Assembly: GCA_005502805.1 (NCBI GenBank)
Contig: SCMY01000014.1
Location: 1 to 64,000 of the forward strand
Direction of reading: 5' to 3'
Origin: Rhizobiales bacterium 2SD
GTDB lineage: Bacteria; Pseudomonadota; Alphaproteobacteria; Rhizobiales; Beijerinckiaceae
Length of the DNA: 64,000 nt
Positions 42,168-49,510 of the stretch are shown here, one piece after another. Every line of letters starts with the position of its first letter. The first letter of the stretch is position 1. The position numbers and the translations under genes are program-made. The notes under the pieces are model-generated. The model ran no database searches. It saw nothing but the letters and a program-made list of their open reading frames with translations, and was not told the origin of the DNA.

Positions 42168-42347
42168 ATGTGCTCGATCATCGTACCGGCTGATGATGAC
42201 TGCGGCGACTGGTACGCGGAAGCCCGGATCAGCCTCGAGGCTGATGGAACGATTGCGTTCATCCTGATCCGCGAATGGCGCAGCGATGGCGTGGAACCTG
42301 ACGACCTCTCAGAGCAGGCCGAACAGCCACAGCCCTATAGCCACTAG
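42168..42347 (+). CDS. Possible small protein (59 residues)
   Basis: Short open frame starting MCSIIVPADDDCGDWYAEARISL, after GCGGGA. Composition looks protein-like (acidic, EADGTIAFILIREWRSDG). No family recognised. It overlaps the 3' end of a possible leftward membrane protein gene by 39 bp, so one of the two may be spurious. Confidence 0.35.
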   Translation: MCSIIVPADDDCGDWYAEARISLEADGTIAFILIREWRSDGVEPDDLSEQAEQPQPYSH

Positions 42348-42476
42348 AGCGACCCAGCCGACTGCCGCGAACGCGGCATCGCTATGGCTGTGCAGCTCGC
42401 GCCGCCAGCGCGGCCAAGCAGCTCGCCGCTCGCGCTCAGCGGCATTGTCCCGGCCGGTCTGCTCCCAATGCCCCAT
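42309..42476 (-). CDS. Possible small membrane protein (55 residues)
   Basis: Starts MGHWEQTGRDNAAERERRAAW and ends with a membrane helix (AAFAAVGWVALVAIGLWLFGLL). The positive region before the helix fits a tail-anchored small protein. No homologue known to me. Coding status is uncertain because it overlaps the rightward frame at 42168-42347. Confidence 0.35.
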   Translation of the reverse strand: MGHWEQTGRDNAAERERRAAWPRWRRELHSHSDAAFAAVGWVALVAIGLWLFGLL

Positions 42477-42536
42477 AGCCTTCCCATCATTTTACGTGTA
42501 CTAGACGCGCCATTCGCGTTATTCGGGAAGCTCGAC

Positions 42537-42836
42537 ATGTCGTCAAAGCCAAAGTCGTTTCGTGAATTTTCCCTCGAATGCAAGAATGCGCAGCGGTCCA
42601 CAATCCGCAAGGAGCGTGAACGAATGGACCAAGCAGAACAGCTTTGGGGCGAGTATTTTCTCGCCTTTTTCGCACTGGGCCTGAAACCCATGACCGACCG
42701 CGACATCACAAAGCGGCGCGACGAACTCGACCGGATGGCTGCGTCCGTCGACGAGCAGTACGGCGACAATGAAAGCATGCGGGCCGCCTACGAGATCTAT
42801 CTCAAGGCGACGCCGCCGCTGGTTCAGACCGGCTGA
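42537..42836 (+). CDS. Helical protein of unknown function
   Basis: A 99-residue, highly charged helical protein: SKPKSFREFSLECKNAQRSTIRKERERMDQAEQLWGEYF then MTDRDITKRRDELDRMAA. GGAAG seven bases before the ATG supports this start rather than an open one at 42384. It converges on the luxR-type gene with three bases between stops. Function unknown. Confidence 0.6.
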   Translation: MSSKPKSFREFSLECKNAQRSTIRKERERMDQAEQLWGEYFLAFFALGLKPMTDRDITKRRDELDRMAASVDEQYGDNESMRAAYEIYLKATPPLVQTG

Positions 42837-42839
42837 AGA

Positions 42840-43610
42840 TCACACATCGATCAACCCCAATGTGATGCACTTTGCGACGCCGTGCGTACGGTTCCGCGCA
42901 TCCAGCTTCTCCAACGCATTGGCGATGTGCTTGTCGACCGTGGTCTGAGCGATCCGGAGGATGTCAGCGGTCTCATCGCTGGTCTTGCCTCGGGCCGCCC
43001 AGGCCATGACACTGCGCTCACGATCGGTCAGTAGAGGCCCACCGCGCCGTTCGACGTCGAAGAGCGCAACCTTGTCACGGGAATGCATGGCCGAGATCTG
43101 CATCGCCCTCTGCATGAAGTAGATCGCCGACATGTGCAGCTCGAGGCGGCGCTCCAGGACCAGATTTTGAAACTGCGGGACGCCGTCGCGCCAATAGAAG
43201 ACGCAGACAGTCGAATGGTTGCGGCCGAGATCATCGACGAAGTGATAGGGAAAGATCAGGCCTTCCTTGAACCCGAAATCGGCTGCGTCTTCCATCAGGC
43301 GCACGATCGGTGATTTTGGCCCGCGGCGCCTGGGCTCTGCTGTGATCGACCCCCAGTCGAAGGGCGTGTTCGTCCGCCTCGCCTTGGCGATGTAGGGATC
43401 AACGTGAACATAGCCGTTGTTCTTGTAATTGTCGTGCCAGACATCTTCTGAGGTGCCGAAATACAACGGCACATCTTGATAGGCCCGGCCGGCATCGATG
43501 AAGCACCACGATGCGAAGCCGTGATCCGAGACGATCCCCTGCATCGTCTCCTTCAATTGCCCAATGGTTTCGGACGATTCCAAGCGGGCGACGGCGCTTC
43601 CGAACGACAT
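42840..43610 (-). CDS. LuxR-type quorum-sensing transcription regulator
   Basis: A 256-residue LuxR/TraR-type protein. The autoinducer-binding domain (about 20-170) has NNGYVHVDPYIAKARRTNTPFDW, with the conserved Y67, D71-P72 and W86 around the acyl-homoserine lactone pocket. The C-terminal LuxR HTH (about 192-256) reads LTDRERSVMAWAARGKTSDETADILRIAQTTVDKHI. It would bind DNA upstream of the divergent luxI-type gene when bound to its signal. The start at 43610 follows GGGGGGAA; the frame is open further upstream, but that region belongs to the promoter. Confidence 0.9.
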   Translation of the reverse strand: MSFGSAVARLESSETIGQLKETMQGIVSDHGFASWCFIDAGRAYQDVPLYFGTSEDVWHDNYKNNGYVHVDPYIAKARRTNTPFDWGSITAEPRRRGPKSPIVRLMEDAADFGFKEGLIFPYHFVDDLGRNHSTVCVFYWRDGVPQFQNLVLERRLELHMSAIYFMQRAMQISAMHSRDKVALFDVERRGGPLLTDRERSVMAWAARGKTSDETADILRIAQTTVDKHIANALEKLDARNRTHGVAKCITLGLIDV

Positions 43611-43701
43611 GCGGAAATTCCCCCCATTTTTAAGTATGTCCCGAAAATTCCGTAGCTGACAGCCTCCTCCACGACAGAAGCCTAGTTGGGGGACCGGGGA
43701 T
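43611..43701. promoter_or_regulatory. Divergent luxR/luxI promoter region
   Basis: 91 bp between the two starts. AAATTCC occurs twice in direct orientation (43615-43621 and 43645-43651), 30 bp or about three helical turns apart. I do not see a full 18-20 bp lux-box palindrome. Confidence 0.45.
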
Positions 43702-44349
43702 ATGTCGACGCTACTTTCGGCAACCATCACGCGTGGTAACCAAGATTTGAGAGCGGTCGAGCAGTTCGGGCGTTTCCGCAAAAAACTCTTCATCGACACG
43801 CTTGGATGGCCGCTTCGCTCCTTCCGCGGTGAAGAGATCGACGACTTCGATGGCGACGACGCGATCTACTGCGTTGTGCGATCTGCGGACCAGGTGGTGG
43901 CGGGCTTCCGCGCCATGCCAACCGATGGTCCCTACCTCGCCCACTCCGCCTTCCCGTCGCTGGCGTCCGAACGCCCCTATCCTCGCGCCGCGGATGTCTG
44001 GGAGATTTCACGGTTCGGCGTAGCGCCGGGCGCCGGTCACGGCATTGCTCAGATCAACTACGGCCTGATGTTCCGTCTGGCCCAGCGGCGCCAGGTCAAA
44101 GCGCTCGTCGCCATCGCAGATATGACCTACGAGCGCTACCTCGCGGCGCTCGGTGTTCGCACCGTCCGCTACGGCGCGCCGCAACCCCTCGCCAGGACCC
44201 GTTCCGGCCAGATCCAAGACATCGTCGCTGGGGAAATCCCGATCCTCGAGCAGACCGGCATGCGCTTTCGCAAGCTGCTCGCAACGACCAATTCCGTGGA
44301 GATCATCGATGAAACACTGGTTCTCGGATCTGAGGGCATTCCAGCGTGA
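43702..44349 (+). CDS. Acyl-homoserine lactone synthase (LuxI type)
   Basis: A 215-residue LuxI-family synthase. The invariant residues are present: R26 and F30 (FGRFRKKLF), W36 (LGW), D47 and D50 (EEIDDFD), R70 (GFRAMPT), E101 and R104 (WEISRFGV). It uses S-adenosylmethionine and an acyl donor to make an acyl-homoserine lactone; the acyl group is not predictable. It is divergent from the LuxR gene, and its last 41 bases overlap the start of a cytochrome P450 gene, so synthesis of signal and P450 should be coupled. Confidence 0.93.
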   Translation: MSTLLSATITRGNQDLRAVEQFGRFRKKLFIDTLGWPLRSFRGEEIDDFDGDDAIYCVVRSADQVVAGFRAMPTDGPYLAHSAFPSLASERPYPRAADVWEISRFGVAPGAGHGIAQINYGLMFRLAQRRQVKALVAIADMTYERYLAALGVRTVRYGAPQPLARTRSGQIQDIVAGEIPILEQTGMRFRKLLATTNSVEIIDETLVLGSEGIPA

Positions 44350-45616
44350 TCCGCTGGATTTCATGGTCACACGCGGGACCGCTTCCGCATCATCTCTGGA
44401 GCGGGTGCATCTCGGGCCGACGCCGGTCTGGCTCGTAACCGACCCCGCCATGGTCAAGCCCGTGCTCAAGGCGCCTGAGCACGAGATCGACAAGGGGCGG
44501 CTCGTCTACAAGCTGCGCAAGGTTCTCGGCGTCAGTTCGCTCTCGCTGAGCGGCGAGGCCCACCGGCAGCGTCGTGCCCTTCTTCACACGACCTTCGCCA
44601 AGGGGGCGGCGAACCAGTACGTGCCGGAAATGACTGCCGTGATCTGCCGGCTGATCGGCAAGCTGATGCGCGAACCGTCGTTCGATGCCCACGCCATCAC
44701 AGCCCGGCTCTCGCTCCGGCTGGTCTCGTTGACCATGTTTGGCAAGGACGTGCTGTCCGAAGAGGACGAGGAAATCATCGTCCAGGCCGTCGACCAGGTC
44801 GAAGATGATCTGGCCGACGAGATGTTCAGCGTCATGCCGCTGATGCCATGGACGCGCCGGCGGCGCGATCAGAAGCGCGCCGAGGCCTGCGCCGCGATGG
44901 GCGAGGTTGTGAAGCGGGTTCGGCAACGAGCTCCGTCGACCAGCGTCGTGCACGCACTGGAGTCGCTCGGCCTGACCGACGACGAAGTCCGCGACGAAGT
45001 GCTGACCATGATCCTGGCCGGCTACCACACCACCGGCAATGCCGCCGCCTGGCTACTCTATTTCCTGGCAACCGTTCCGGGGCTCTCGGGCGCCATCGCA
45101 GCTGAAGCGGAGGACTTGGCAGATGCCTCGGGGATCATCCCGGCATCGCGACTGGCCGCCGGCCGTACCAGCCTCGCCGCGGTCAAGGAGACGCTTCGGC
45201 TCTATCCTTCGGCCCACTGGTTCGCCCGGGACGCCAAGGCCGACATCCAGTTGGGAGACAGCAAGCTTCGCCGCGGCGATGCCATCCTGATCCCGCCTTG
45301 GCACTTCCATCGCAGTACCCGCTTCTGGAATGAACCGGAGCAGTTCAGGCTCGATCGCGACTTCGGCACACCTGCCTTCCTGCCTTTCGGTGCCGGCCCG
45401 CGAGTCTGCGTAGGCATGGGTCTCGCGATGCTCGAGCTCCAGTTGATCGCGCTGGAGTTCTCGGCCGCGACCGAGCTCAGGGTGCTGAGCAGCGTGCCAG
45501 CCGCCGATCCGAAGCCATCGATTACGCTGCTCCCACCGCCGATCGAGATGTCAGTGGCGGCGCGCCTGGGGCGGCACGCGGGTCTTGGTCATGCGCATGT
45601 GGAGAATGGACGATGA
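44309..45616 (+). CDS. Cytochrome P450
   Basis: A 435-residue soluble P450. The heme-binding loop is LPFGAGPRVCVG with the thiolate ligand C367, the K-helix ExxR is E294-T-L-R297 and the I-helix oxygen-binding segment is A237-GYHTT. At the position usually held by Asp/Glu before the conserved Thr there is H240, which could affect proton delivery. No reductase domain and no ferredoxin gene nearby, so it needs a host redox partner. It overlaps luxI by 41 bp and the next gene by 4 bp. Oxidation of the acyl chain of the quorum signal or its precursor is the most economical guess (inference). Confidence 0.92.
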   Translation: MKHWFSDLRAFQRDPLDFMVTRGTASASSLERVHLGPTPVWLVTDPAMVKPVLKAPEHEIDKGRLVYKLRKVLGVSSLSLSGEAHRQRRALLHTTFAKGAANQYVPEMTAVICRLIGKLMREPSFDAHAITARLSLRLVSLTMFGKDVLSEEDEEIIVQAVDQVEDDLADEMFSVMPLMPWTRRRRDQKRAEACAAMGEVVKRVRQRAPSTSVVHALESLGLTDDEVRDEVLTMILAGYHTTGNAAAWLLYFLATVPGLSGAIAAEAEDLADASGIIPASRLAAGRTSLAAVKETLRLYPSAHWFARDAKADIQLGDSKLRRGDAILIPPWHFHRSTRFWNEPEQFRLDRDFGTPAFLPFGAGPRVCVGMGLAMLELQLIALEFSAATELRVLSSVPAADPKPSITLLPPPIEMSVAARLGRHAGLGHAHVENGR

Positions 45617-46329
45617 GCCATGGTCGTGCCTTCTCCGAATCCGCCAGCCTCCCTGTAGCCAACTATCCAGCGCAGCCTTGGCCTCCCCCCACGGATCTGG
45701 CCGAAGACGCGATACGCGATTTTGTCGTGACCAACGGGCGCGACCATGGGGTGGAATTTCTGGTTGCCATCAATGGCGCCGGCCAGATTGTGGAGAGCAT
45801 CAAAGGGACGCGGCAATCAACTGGAGCGACCGAAAAGCTTCGGAAAGCGATGCGGGACTCGTCCTCGCAATTGAATGTCCACCATAATCATCCAAGTGGC
45901 GGTCCTCTGTCAGATGCGGATCTCACACATCTCGTCCTTCCCGGCGTGAGCGCCATCTTCGCCCATGCACTTACTTCCGGTAGGGTTTTCACTTCGCGCG
46001 CCAAGCTAACCACGCGGGGCCGCAGCGTGCTTGACTTGGAGATCGAGCATTTTGGGATCGATCGATCACTCTACTCTTTTTACATTGTTCTGATGAGTCC
46101 ATTTGCCTTTGACAAGACCATTCAAAGGCAGGTCTGGAGAGGCCGCATCGATTGCAGCGAAGCAAACTTCTGCCGCAGAATGGCTCTGTTCGAAGCGCTG
46201 AACCGTACCGGCCTGTTTCTGATCGAAAACGACTTCCTGACGCCGCCGCTGTTCGAGCGCGCAGATATTCAAGACGGCATCGACCGACTGGCTGGCGAAA
46301 TCGCCCGCGCCTACGGCACTGAGCAGTAG
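45613..46329 (+). CDS. JAMM/MPN-domain metalloprotein (RadC/JAB-like)
   Basis: A 238-residue protein. Residues about 30-140 form a JAB/MPN domain with the zinc motif H91-N-H93-PSGGPL-S100-DA-D103; E48 (HGVEFLVAI) could be the catalytic acid. The gap between the second histidine and the serine is six residues, one fewer than the usual seven of RadC and other JAMM proteins. The C-terminal 100 residues (ILMSPFAFDKTIQRQVW, then FEALNRTGLF) are unrecognised. The ATG overlaps the P450 stop (ATGA), making it the third gene of the luxI operon. Either a peptidase or a RadC-type protein of unknown action. Confidence 0.75.
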   Translation: MSHGRAFSESASLPVANYPAQPWPPPTDLAEDAIRDFVVTNGRDHGVEFLVAINGAGQIVESIKGTRQSTGATEKLRKAMRDSSSQLNVHHNHPSGGPLSDADLTHLVLPGVSAIFAHALTSGRVFTSRAKLTTRGRSVLDLEIEHFGIDRSLYSFYIVLMSPFAFDKTIQRQVWRGRIDCSEANFCRRMALFEALNRTGLFLIENDFLTPPLFERADIQDGIDRLAGEIARAYGTEQ

Positions 46330-46386
46330 CGACTGATCGGCCGCGTACTCGCCGGCGAAGCCGGACTGAGCTGCCCGATGTTCCTG

Positions 46387-47088
46387 TCAGAACAGATCGG
46401 CCTGCGCCGGCGGTGATGGCGGATGGTCCGAGCCAGCGGAAGGTTCGTCCTTCTTCCCGCCTCGGGCGACGATCGTTAGCGCGCCGTCGGACAGCGGCCG
46501 CTGCAGCGCGCTAGCCTGCTCCCAAGGCGCCGTCATCCATGCCGCGCATTCCTCCGGCGTCGTCAGGATCACCGGCATCGCCTTAGGGTGGATCGCCTTG
46601 ACCTCGGTGTTGGGCTCTGTCGTCAGGAAGGCGAAGAGATCGGCCTGAACCTCGCCTTCCTTGACCTTGCGGACGCTCTTCCAGCCGGGCGTCCAGATTC
46701 CCGCGAACATGGCGGTCGGCCGCTCTTCGGACAACGCAAACCAGATATCGCCGCCTTCGCCCTTGTTGAACTCGCTGAAGCTGGTGAACGGTACGAGGCA
46801 GCGGCTCTCGACGCCGAGCCAGCGCCGCCAATGCGGGCTCTTGGTGTTGCGGACATTGGTCACGCCGGGATCGGTCTTCTTGCCCTCGAGCGCGAAGACA
46901 GGCGACGGCATCCCCCAGCGCGCCATGGCGAGCTCAGGCTGGGCATCGCCTCCCGAGTTCCGGATGATGGGAGCGGCATAATCGGGAAAGATCCCCGGCT
47001 GCGGCACGATCTGAGCTGCCATGTCGAAGTTGGCGAACAGCTGGCGGATGGCATCTACGTTGCGGGTGTGGCTATAGAGATTGCACAT
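46387..47088 (-). CDS. SOS response-associated peptidase (SRAP, YedK/HMCES family)
   Basis: A 233-residue SRAP-domain protein. The catalytic/crosslinking C2 follows the initiator Met (MCNLYS), and the family blocks NVRNTKSPHW, RCLVPFTSFSEF and IHPKAMPVILT are present, giving the conserved Asn, Glu and His. These proteins form a stable thiazolidine crosslink with abasic sites in single-stranded DNA to protect them. It is the last gene of a leftward operon that begins behind a LexA-type box at 48652, consistent with SOS control. Confidence 0.92.
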   Translation of the reverse strand: MCNLYSHTRNVDAIRQLFANFDMAAQIVPQPGIFPDYAAPIIRNSGGDAQPELAMARWGMPSPVFALEGKKTDPGVTNVRNTKSPHWRRWLGVESRCLVPFTSFSEFNKGEGGDIWFALSEERPTAMFAGIWTPGWKSVRKVKEGEVQADLFAFLTTEPNTEVKAIHPKAMPVILTTPEECAAWMTAPWEQASALQRPLSDGALTIVARGGKKDEPSAGSDHPPSPPAQADLF

Positions 47089-47118
47089 GGGCTGGATGCT
47101 AGAGGCGCCCCTTGGATC

Positions 47119-47730
47119 TCACAAGGCGAACTCGGCTTGCGCCGCGACCGCAGGCTCGCAGCGAAACCTCAGGAGTTTCGGGTCGAACAGGACGTTGCCG
47201 AAGAACTCCTTACGAGAACTCGGCTCGCCCAAAGCCCCGGCGCGCAAGTGCAAGCCGCCATGTGCTTCTATTAGGTCGTGCGCGGTCTCGTGCGTCTGCA
47301 GCCGCACTTCGATGAGATCGAGATTTGGTCGCTCGACGATCCTCTTGGGATACCACCTGACGTCAAGCCAGGCCTCGATCGTCGCTCGGACCATCTGCAA
47401 GCCGTCGATCTTCGTGTCGTAGACGATGACGTTCTTCCAAAGCGGGCGCGGGCCTTCCTTCCTGGGCGTTACGAGGAAGTGGCCGCGCGAACTGGTGAAG
47501 TCGCCATAAGGGCCGGCGAAGTCGCATTTGTGTTGCTCGGCCAGTGTGGACCAGAGCCAATCGTCATCGTCCGACGAGCTATGGAACTCGACGTCCTCCA
47601 CGGATTGAGGTTCGCCAGTCTTGCGGGCGGTTTGCGCCGCCACGATCAGTTTCGAGATGGCGAGTTGCCTAGCCGCCGCCGACTCTCCGGCGCTTCGGAC
47701 CGGGCGGTGATCCTGCTGCCAACTGTTCAT
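47119..47730 (-). CDS. Protein of unknown function in the SOS operon
   Basis: A 203-residue soluble protein with no recognised family. It has an acidic run (SSSDDDDWLWSTL) and blocks such as GHFLVTPRKEGPRPLWKNVIVYDTKI. An excellent ribosome site (AAGGAGG five bases before ATG) fixes the start. It overlaps the gene before it by 62 bp and precedes the SRAP gene by 30 bp. Confidence 0.65.
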   Translation of the reverse strand: MNSWQQDHRPVRSAGESAAARQLAISKLIVAAQTARKTGEPQSVEDVEFHSSSDDDDWLWSTLAEQHKCDFAGPYGDFTSSRGHFLVTPRKEGPRPLWKNVIVYDTKIDGLQMVRATIEAWLDVRWYPKRIVERPNLDLIEVRLQTHETAHDLIEAHGGLHLRAGALGEPSSRKEFFGNVLFDPKLLRFRCEPAVAAQAEFAL

Positions 47731-48043
47731 CCTTGCCTCCTTCGATCAGGGTCAGACCGGACATGCTGGGCGGCAGGTCCGGCGGCGAGGTGCGGCCGAT
47801 GTCCATGAGATAGGCCCCGCACTTGCGACCGTATTTCTGCGGCTTGCGGTCGGGGCTGGCGGGGTTCCATGCGCATGGCTTCCGGAATTGCCCGAGCAGC
47901 CAGCGTAGCGTCGCGTGCTCGCCGTACAGCCAGGCCAGCCCGGCCAGCCGGGCGTCCTTGCTGCGGGTGCAGAAGTGGCAGCGAAAGCGTACGACCACCC
48001 AGGGAAAGTCGATCAACGAGGTATCTTCGTTCGGCGGTTCCAT
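47669..48043 (-). CDS. Small protein with zinc-ribbon-like cysteines
   Basis: A 124-residue protein. Four cysteines arranged as C-x2-C (RFRCHFCTRSKDARLAGL) then FRKPCAWN and KYGRKCGAYLMDI suggest a zinc-binding fold; the end is low-complexity (GPKRRRVGGG). A GTG at 48091, abutting the upstream stop, is an alternative start adding 16 residues. Part of the leftward operon behind the LexA box. Function unknown. Confidence 0.6.
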   Translation of the reverse strand: MEPPNEDTSLIDFPWVVVRFRCHFCTRSKDARLAGLAWLYGEHATLRWLLGQFRKPCAWNPASPDRKPQKYGRKCGAYLMDIGRTSPPDLPPSMSGLTLIEGGKDEQLAAGSPPGPKRRRVGGG

Positions 48044-48091
48044 CGGCGTTATGCATGAGGTGATCTCCTGAGGCCGGCTTGAGCATTCCAC

Positions 48092-48400
48092 CTATCGCCG
48101 CCTCGCATCCCGTCTTGCCCCGCGCCCCCTGATCCATCTGCGCCCGGATCGATCGCGCGGGTCAAAATCTTCACCGCTCAGCAGATCGCGAAAACGCTTG
48201 GCCTGATCGGGGTCGGAAAAGCAGAAGACGCGATAACGATGTTTGCCGTCGCTAACGTTGTGGTCGCGCTCGCAGAGCGACGACAGTGGGCCGCTAGACG
48301 GGATATGACCGAGATATTGTCCATCATCGTCCCTGATGGCGACCTGATAGGGCCAGCCTCGATCGATGCCGGTGGGCGACAGCTCCCCTTTGCGTCTCAT
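48092..48400 (-). CDS. Conserved small protein of unknown function
   Basis: A 102-residue protein starting MRRKGELSPTGIDRGWPYQVAI, with SSLCERDHNVSDGKHRYRVFCFSDPDQAKRF in the middle. This MRRKGELSP-type family recurs in Hyphomicrobiales, often on islands, but has no known function. The C-terminus is strongly basic (RGARRDARRR). It overlaps the upstream gene by 4 bp. Confidence 0.65.
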   Translation of the reverse strand: MRRKGELSPTGIDRGWPYQVAIRDDDGQYLGHIPSSGPLSSLCERDHNVSDGKHRYRVFCFSDPDQAKRFRDLLSGEDFDPRDRSGRRWIRGRGARRDARRR

Positions 48401-48633
48401 GGCTCGTCCTCGCCTCGGAGCGGCCGAGCGCCTTGCGAAAACGCACCGCGCAGGAAGCCACGCGAAACCGAGCGGTCCGCATCAGCGAGTAGGACGATGA
48501 AGTCATGCGCCAAGGCCCGCAGCGCGGCAGGTTCCGAGCCGTGCTCCTCCATCAATTCGGCAATGAGTCCCGTGATCTCAGCATCAAGGGACGCGTCCTC
48601 GACCCGCTGATCGGCTGGTAGCGCTGACATCAT
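48397..48633 (-). CDS. Small helical protein, first gene of the SOS operon
   Basis: A 78-residue acidic helical protein (SLDAEITGLIAELMEEHGSEPAALRALAHDFIVLLADADRSV). GAGG seven bases before the ATG at 48633 supports this start; the frame is open to 48675, but that would cover the LexA box. No family recognised. Its promoter region carries GTTC-N7-GTTC. Confidence 0.6.
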   Translation of the reverse strand: MMSALPADQRVEDASLDAEITGLIAELMEEHGSEPAALRALAHDFIVLLADADRSVSRGFLRGAFSQGARPLRGEDEP

Positions 48634-48651
48634 TCTTGTCCTCGGATATGA

Positions 48652-48666
48652 GAACATAATGAGAAC
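48652..48666 (-). promoter_or_regulatory. LexA (SOS) box GTTC-N7-GTTC
   Basis: On the minus strand the sequence reads GTTCTCATTATGTTC, an exact match to the alphaproteobacterial LexA consensus GTTC-N7-GTTC. It lies 19 bp before the start of the five-gene operon ending in the SRAP gene, a position at which LexA would block RNA polymerase. Confidence 0.7.
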
Positions 48667-48797
48667 GAATGACAAGGAGAGTCAATCCGCCCGGGCGTTG
48701 TACCGGTGCTCGCACGCTCGCAATTCGCGACCGGCCTTGGAGGAACTTATCGAGCAAGCTCGGAGTAGTTCAGGCTCCACAACCGCGAGCTTCGGAT

Positions 48798-49067
48798 ATG
48801 CCCAACATATTTTTCGAGTTCTCGATGCTCGCGTTTGAAGCCCAACAGGCGATGTGGCTGCGCACCCTGAAGCTCTCGGCCGGCGGCGCAGCTGGCGACC
48901 GAGAGGCTCAGCTGATGGTGAGCGAAAAGGTCACGGCCGCCGGGCAAGCAGCAACCAAGCTCATGCTCGGCGCAGCGCCGATCGCAATAATTCGCGGCTA
49001 TAGGCGCAAGGTGCGGGCGAATGTGCGCCGCCTTTCAAAGAAACCGGTCAAGCCAAAGGAGCGCTAG
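48798..49067 (+). CDS. Small conserved helical protein
   Basis: An 89-residue protein: FFEFSMLAFEAQQAMWLRTLKLSAGGAAGDREAQLMVSEKV, then a basic tail YRRKVRANVRRLSKKP. Similar short proteins (helical body, YRRKVRANRRRL-type tail) are common in Hyphomicrobiales and some resemble phasins in composition; no function is known. The ATG at 48798 is where that pattern starts. Its stop overlaps the convergent gene by 4 bp. Confidence 0.65.
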   Translation: MPNIFFEFSMLAFEAQQAMWLRTLKLSAGGAAGDREAQLMVSEKVTAAGQAATKLMLGAAPIAIIRGYRRKVRANVRRLSKKPVKPKER

Positions 49068-49270
49068 TCGCTCTCCGTTTCCGGGGAAGCGTCAGCGGCA
49101 TCGCCGAGCTTCTGGATCTTTGCCTCATATTCGGCCGCGAGGCTCTTCAAGGTCGCGCTCAGCTCCCGATCGCCCGTCGCATAGATGAGGCGCCGGCATC
49201 TTGCTGCCGCCGTCCGCAAATAGGCGATCTTCTCTGCCGTGGTTACGCCTGGGATATCGTAGTCGTCCAC
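49064..49270 (-). CDS. Small helical protein of unknown function
   Basis: A 68-residue protein starting VDDYDIPGVTTAEKIAYLRTAA. A GTG start at 49270 is chosen because AGGAG lies eight bases upstream; an ATG at 49312 lacks a ribosome site. Mainly helical, acidic C-terminus. No family recognised. Confidence 0.5.
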   Translation of the reverse strand: MDDYDIPGVTTAEKIAYLRTAAARCRRLIYATGDRELSATLKSLAAEYEAKIQKLGDAADASPETESD

Positions 49271-49446
49271 CGAAGGCGCTCCTGAGAGCCGGACAACGCG
49301 CGCTCCGAGCAAACGTTCCTCCCTCGCGGCGATTCCAATTCTTCACCCGACGCGGGGTCTCGGGGCTGCCACGCAGGCTTCGGCTCCAACGCGGATTCAT
49401 GCCCGGGCAAGCCATCTTCATGGTTCATGGGATTGGTGGCTGACAT
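49243..49446 (-). CDS. Possible small hydrophilic protein
   Basis: A 67-residue frame starting MSATNPMNHEDGLPGHESAL, preceded by GGAGG four bases before the ATG. Hydrophilic, proline-rich, probably disordered. It overlaps the following gene by 28 bp. Coding status is uncertain. Confidence 0.4.
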   Translation of the reverse strand: MSATNPMNHEDGLPGHESALEPKPAWQPRDPASGEELESPRGRNVCSERALSGSQERLRWTTTISQA

Positions 49447-49510
49447 GATGCCTCCAGCGGATCGTGAGATGAGTGCCGGAAGCGAGAAAATCCCGCTTCC
49501 GGCATGCGCC

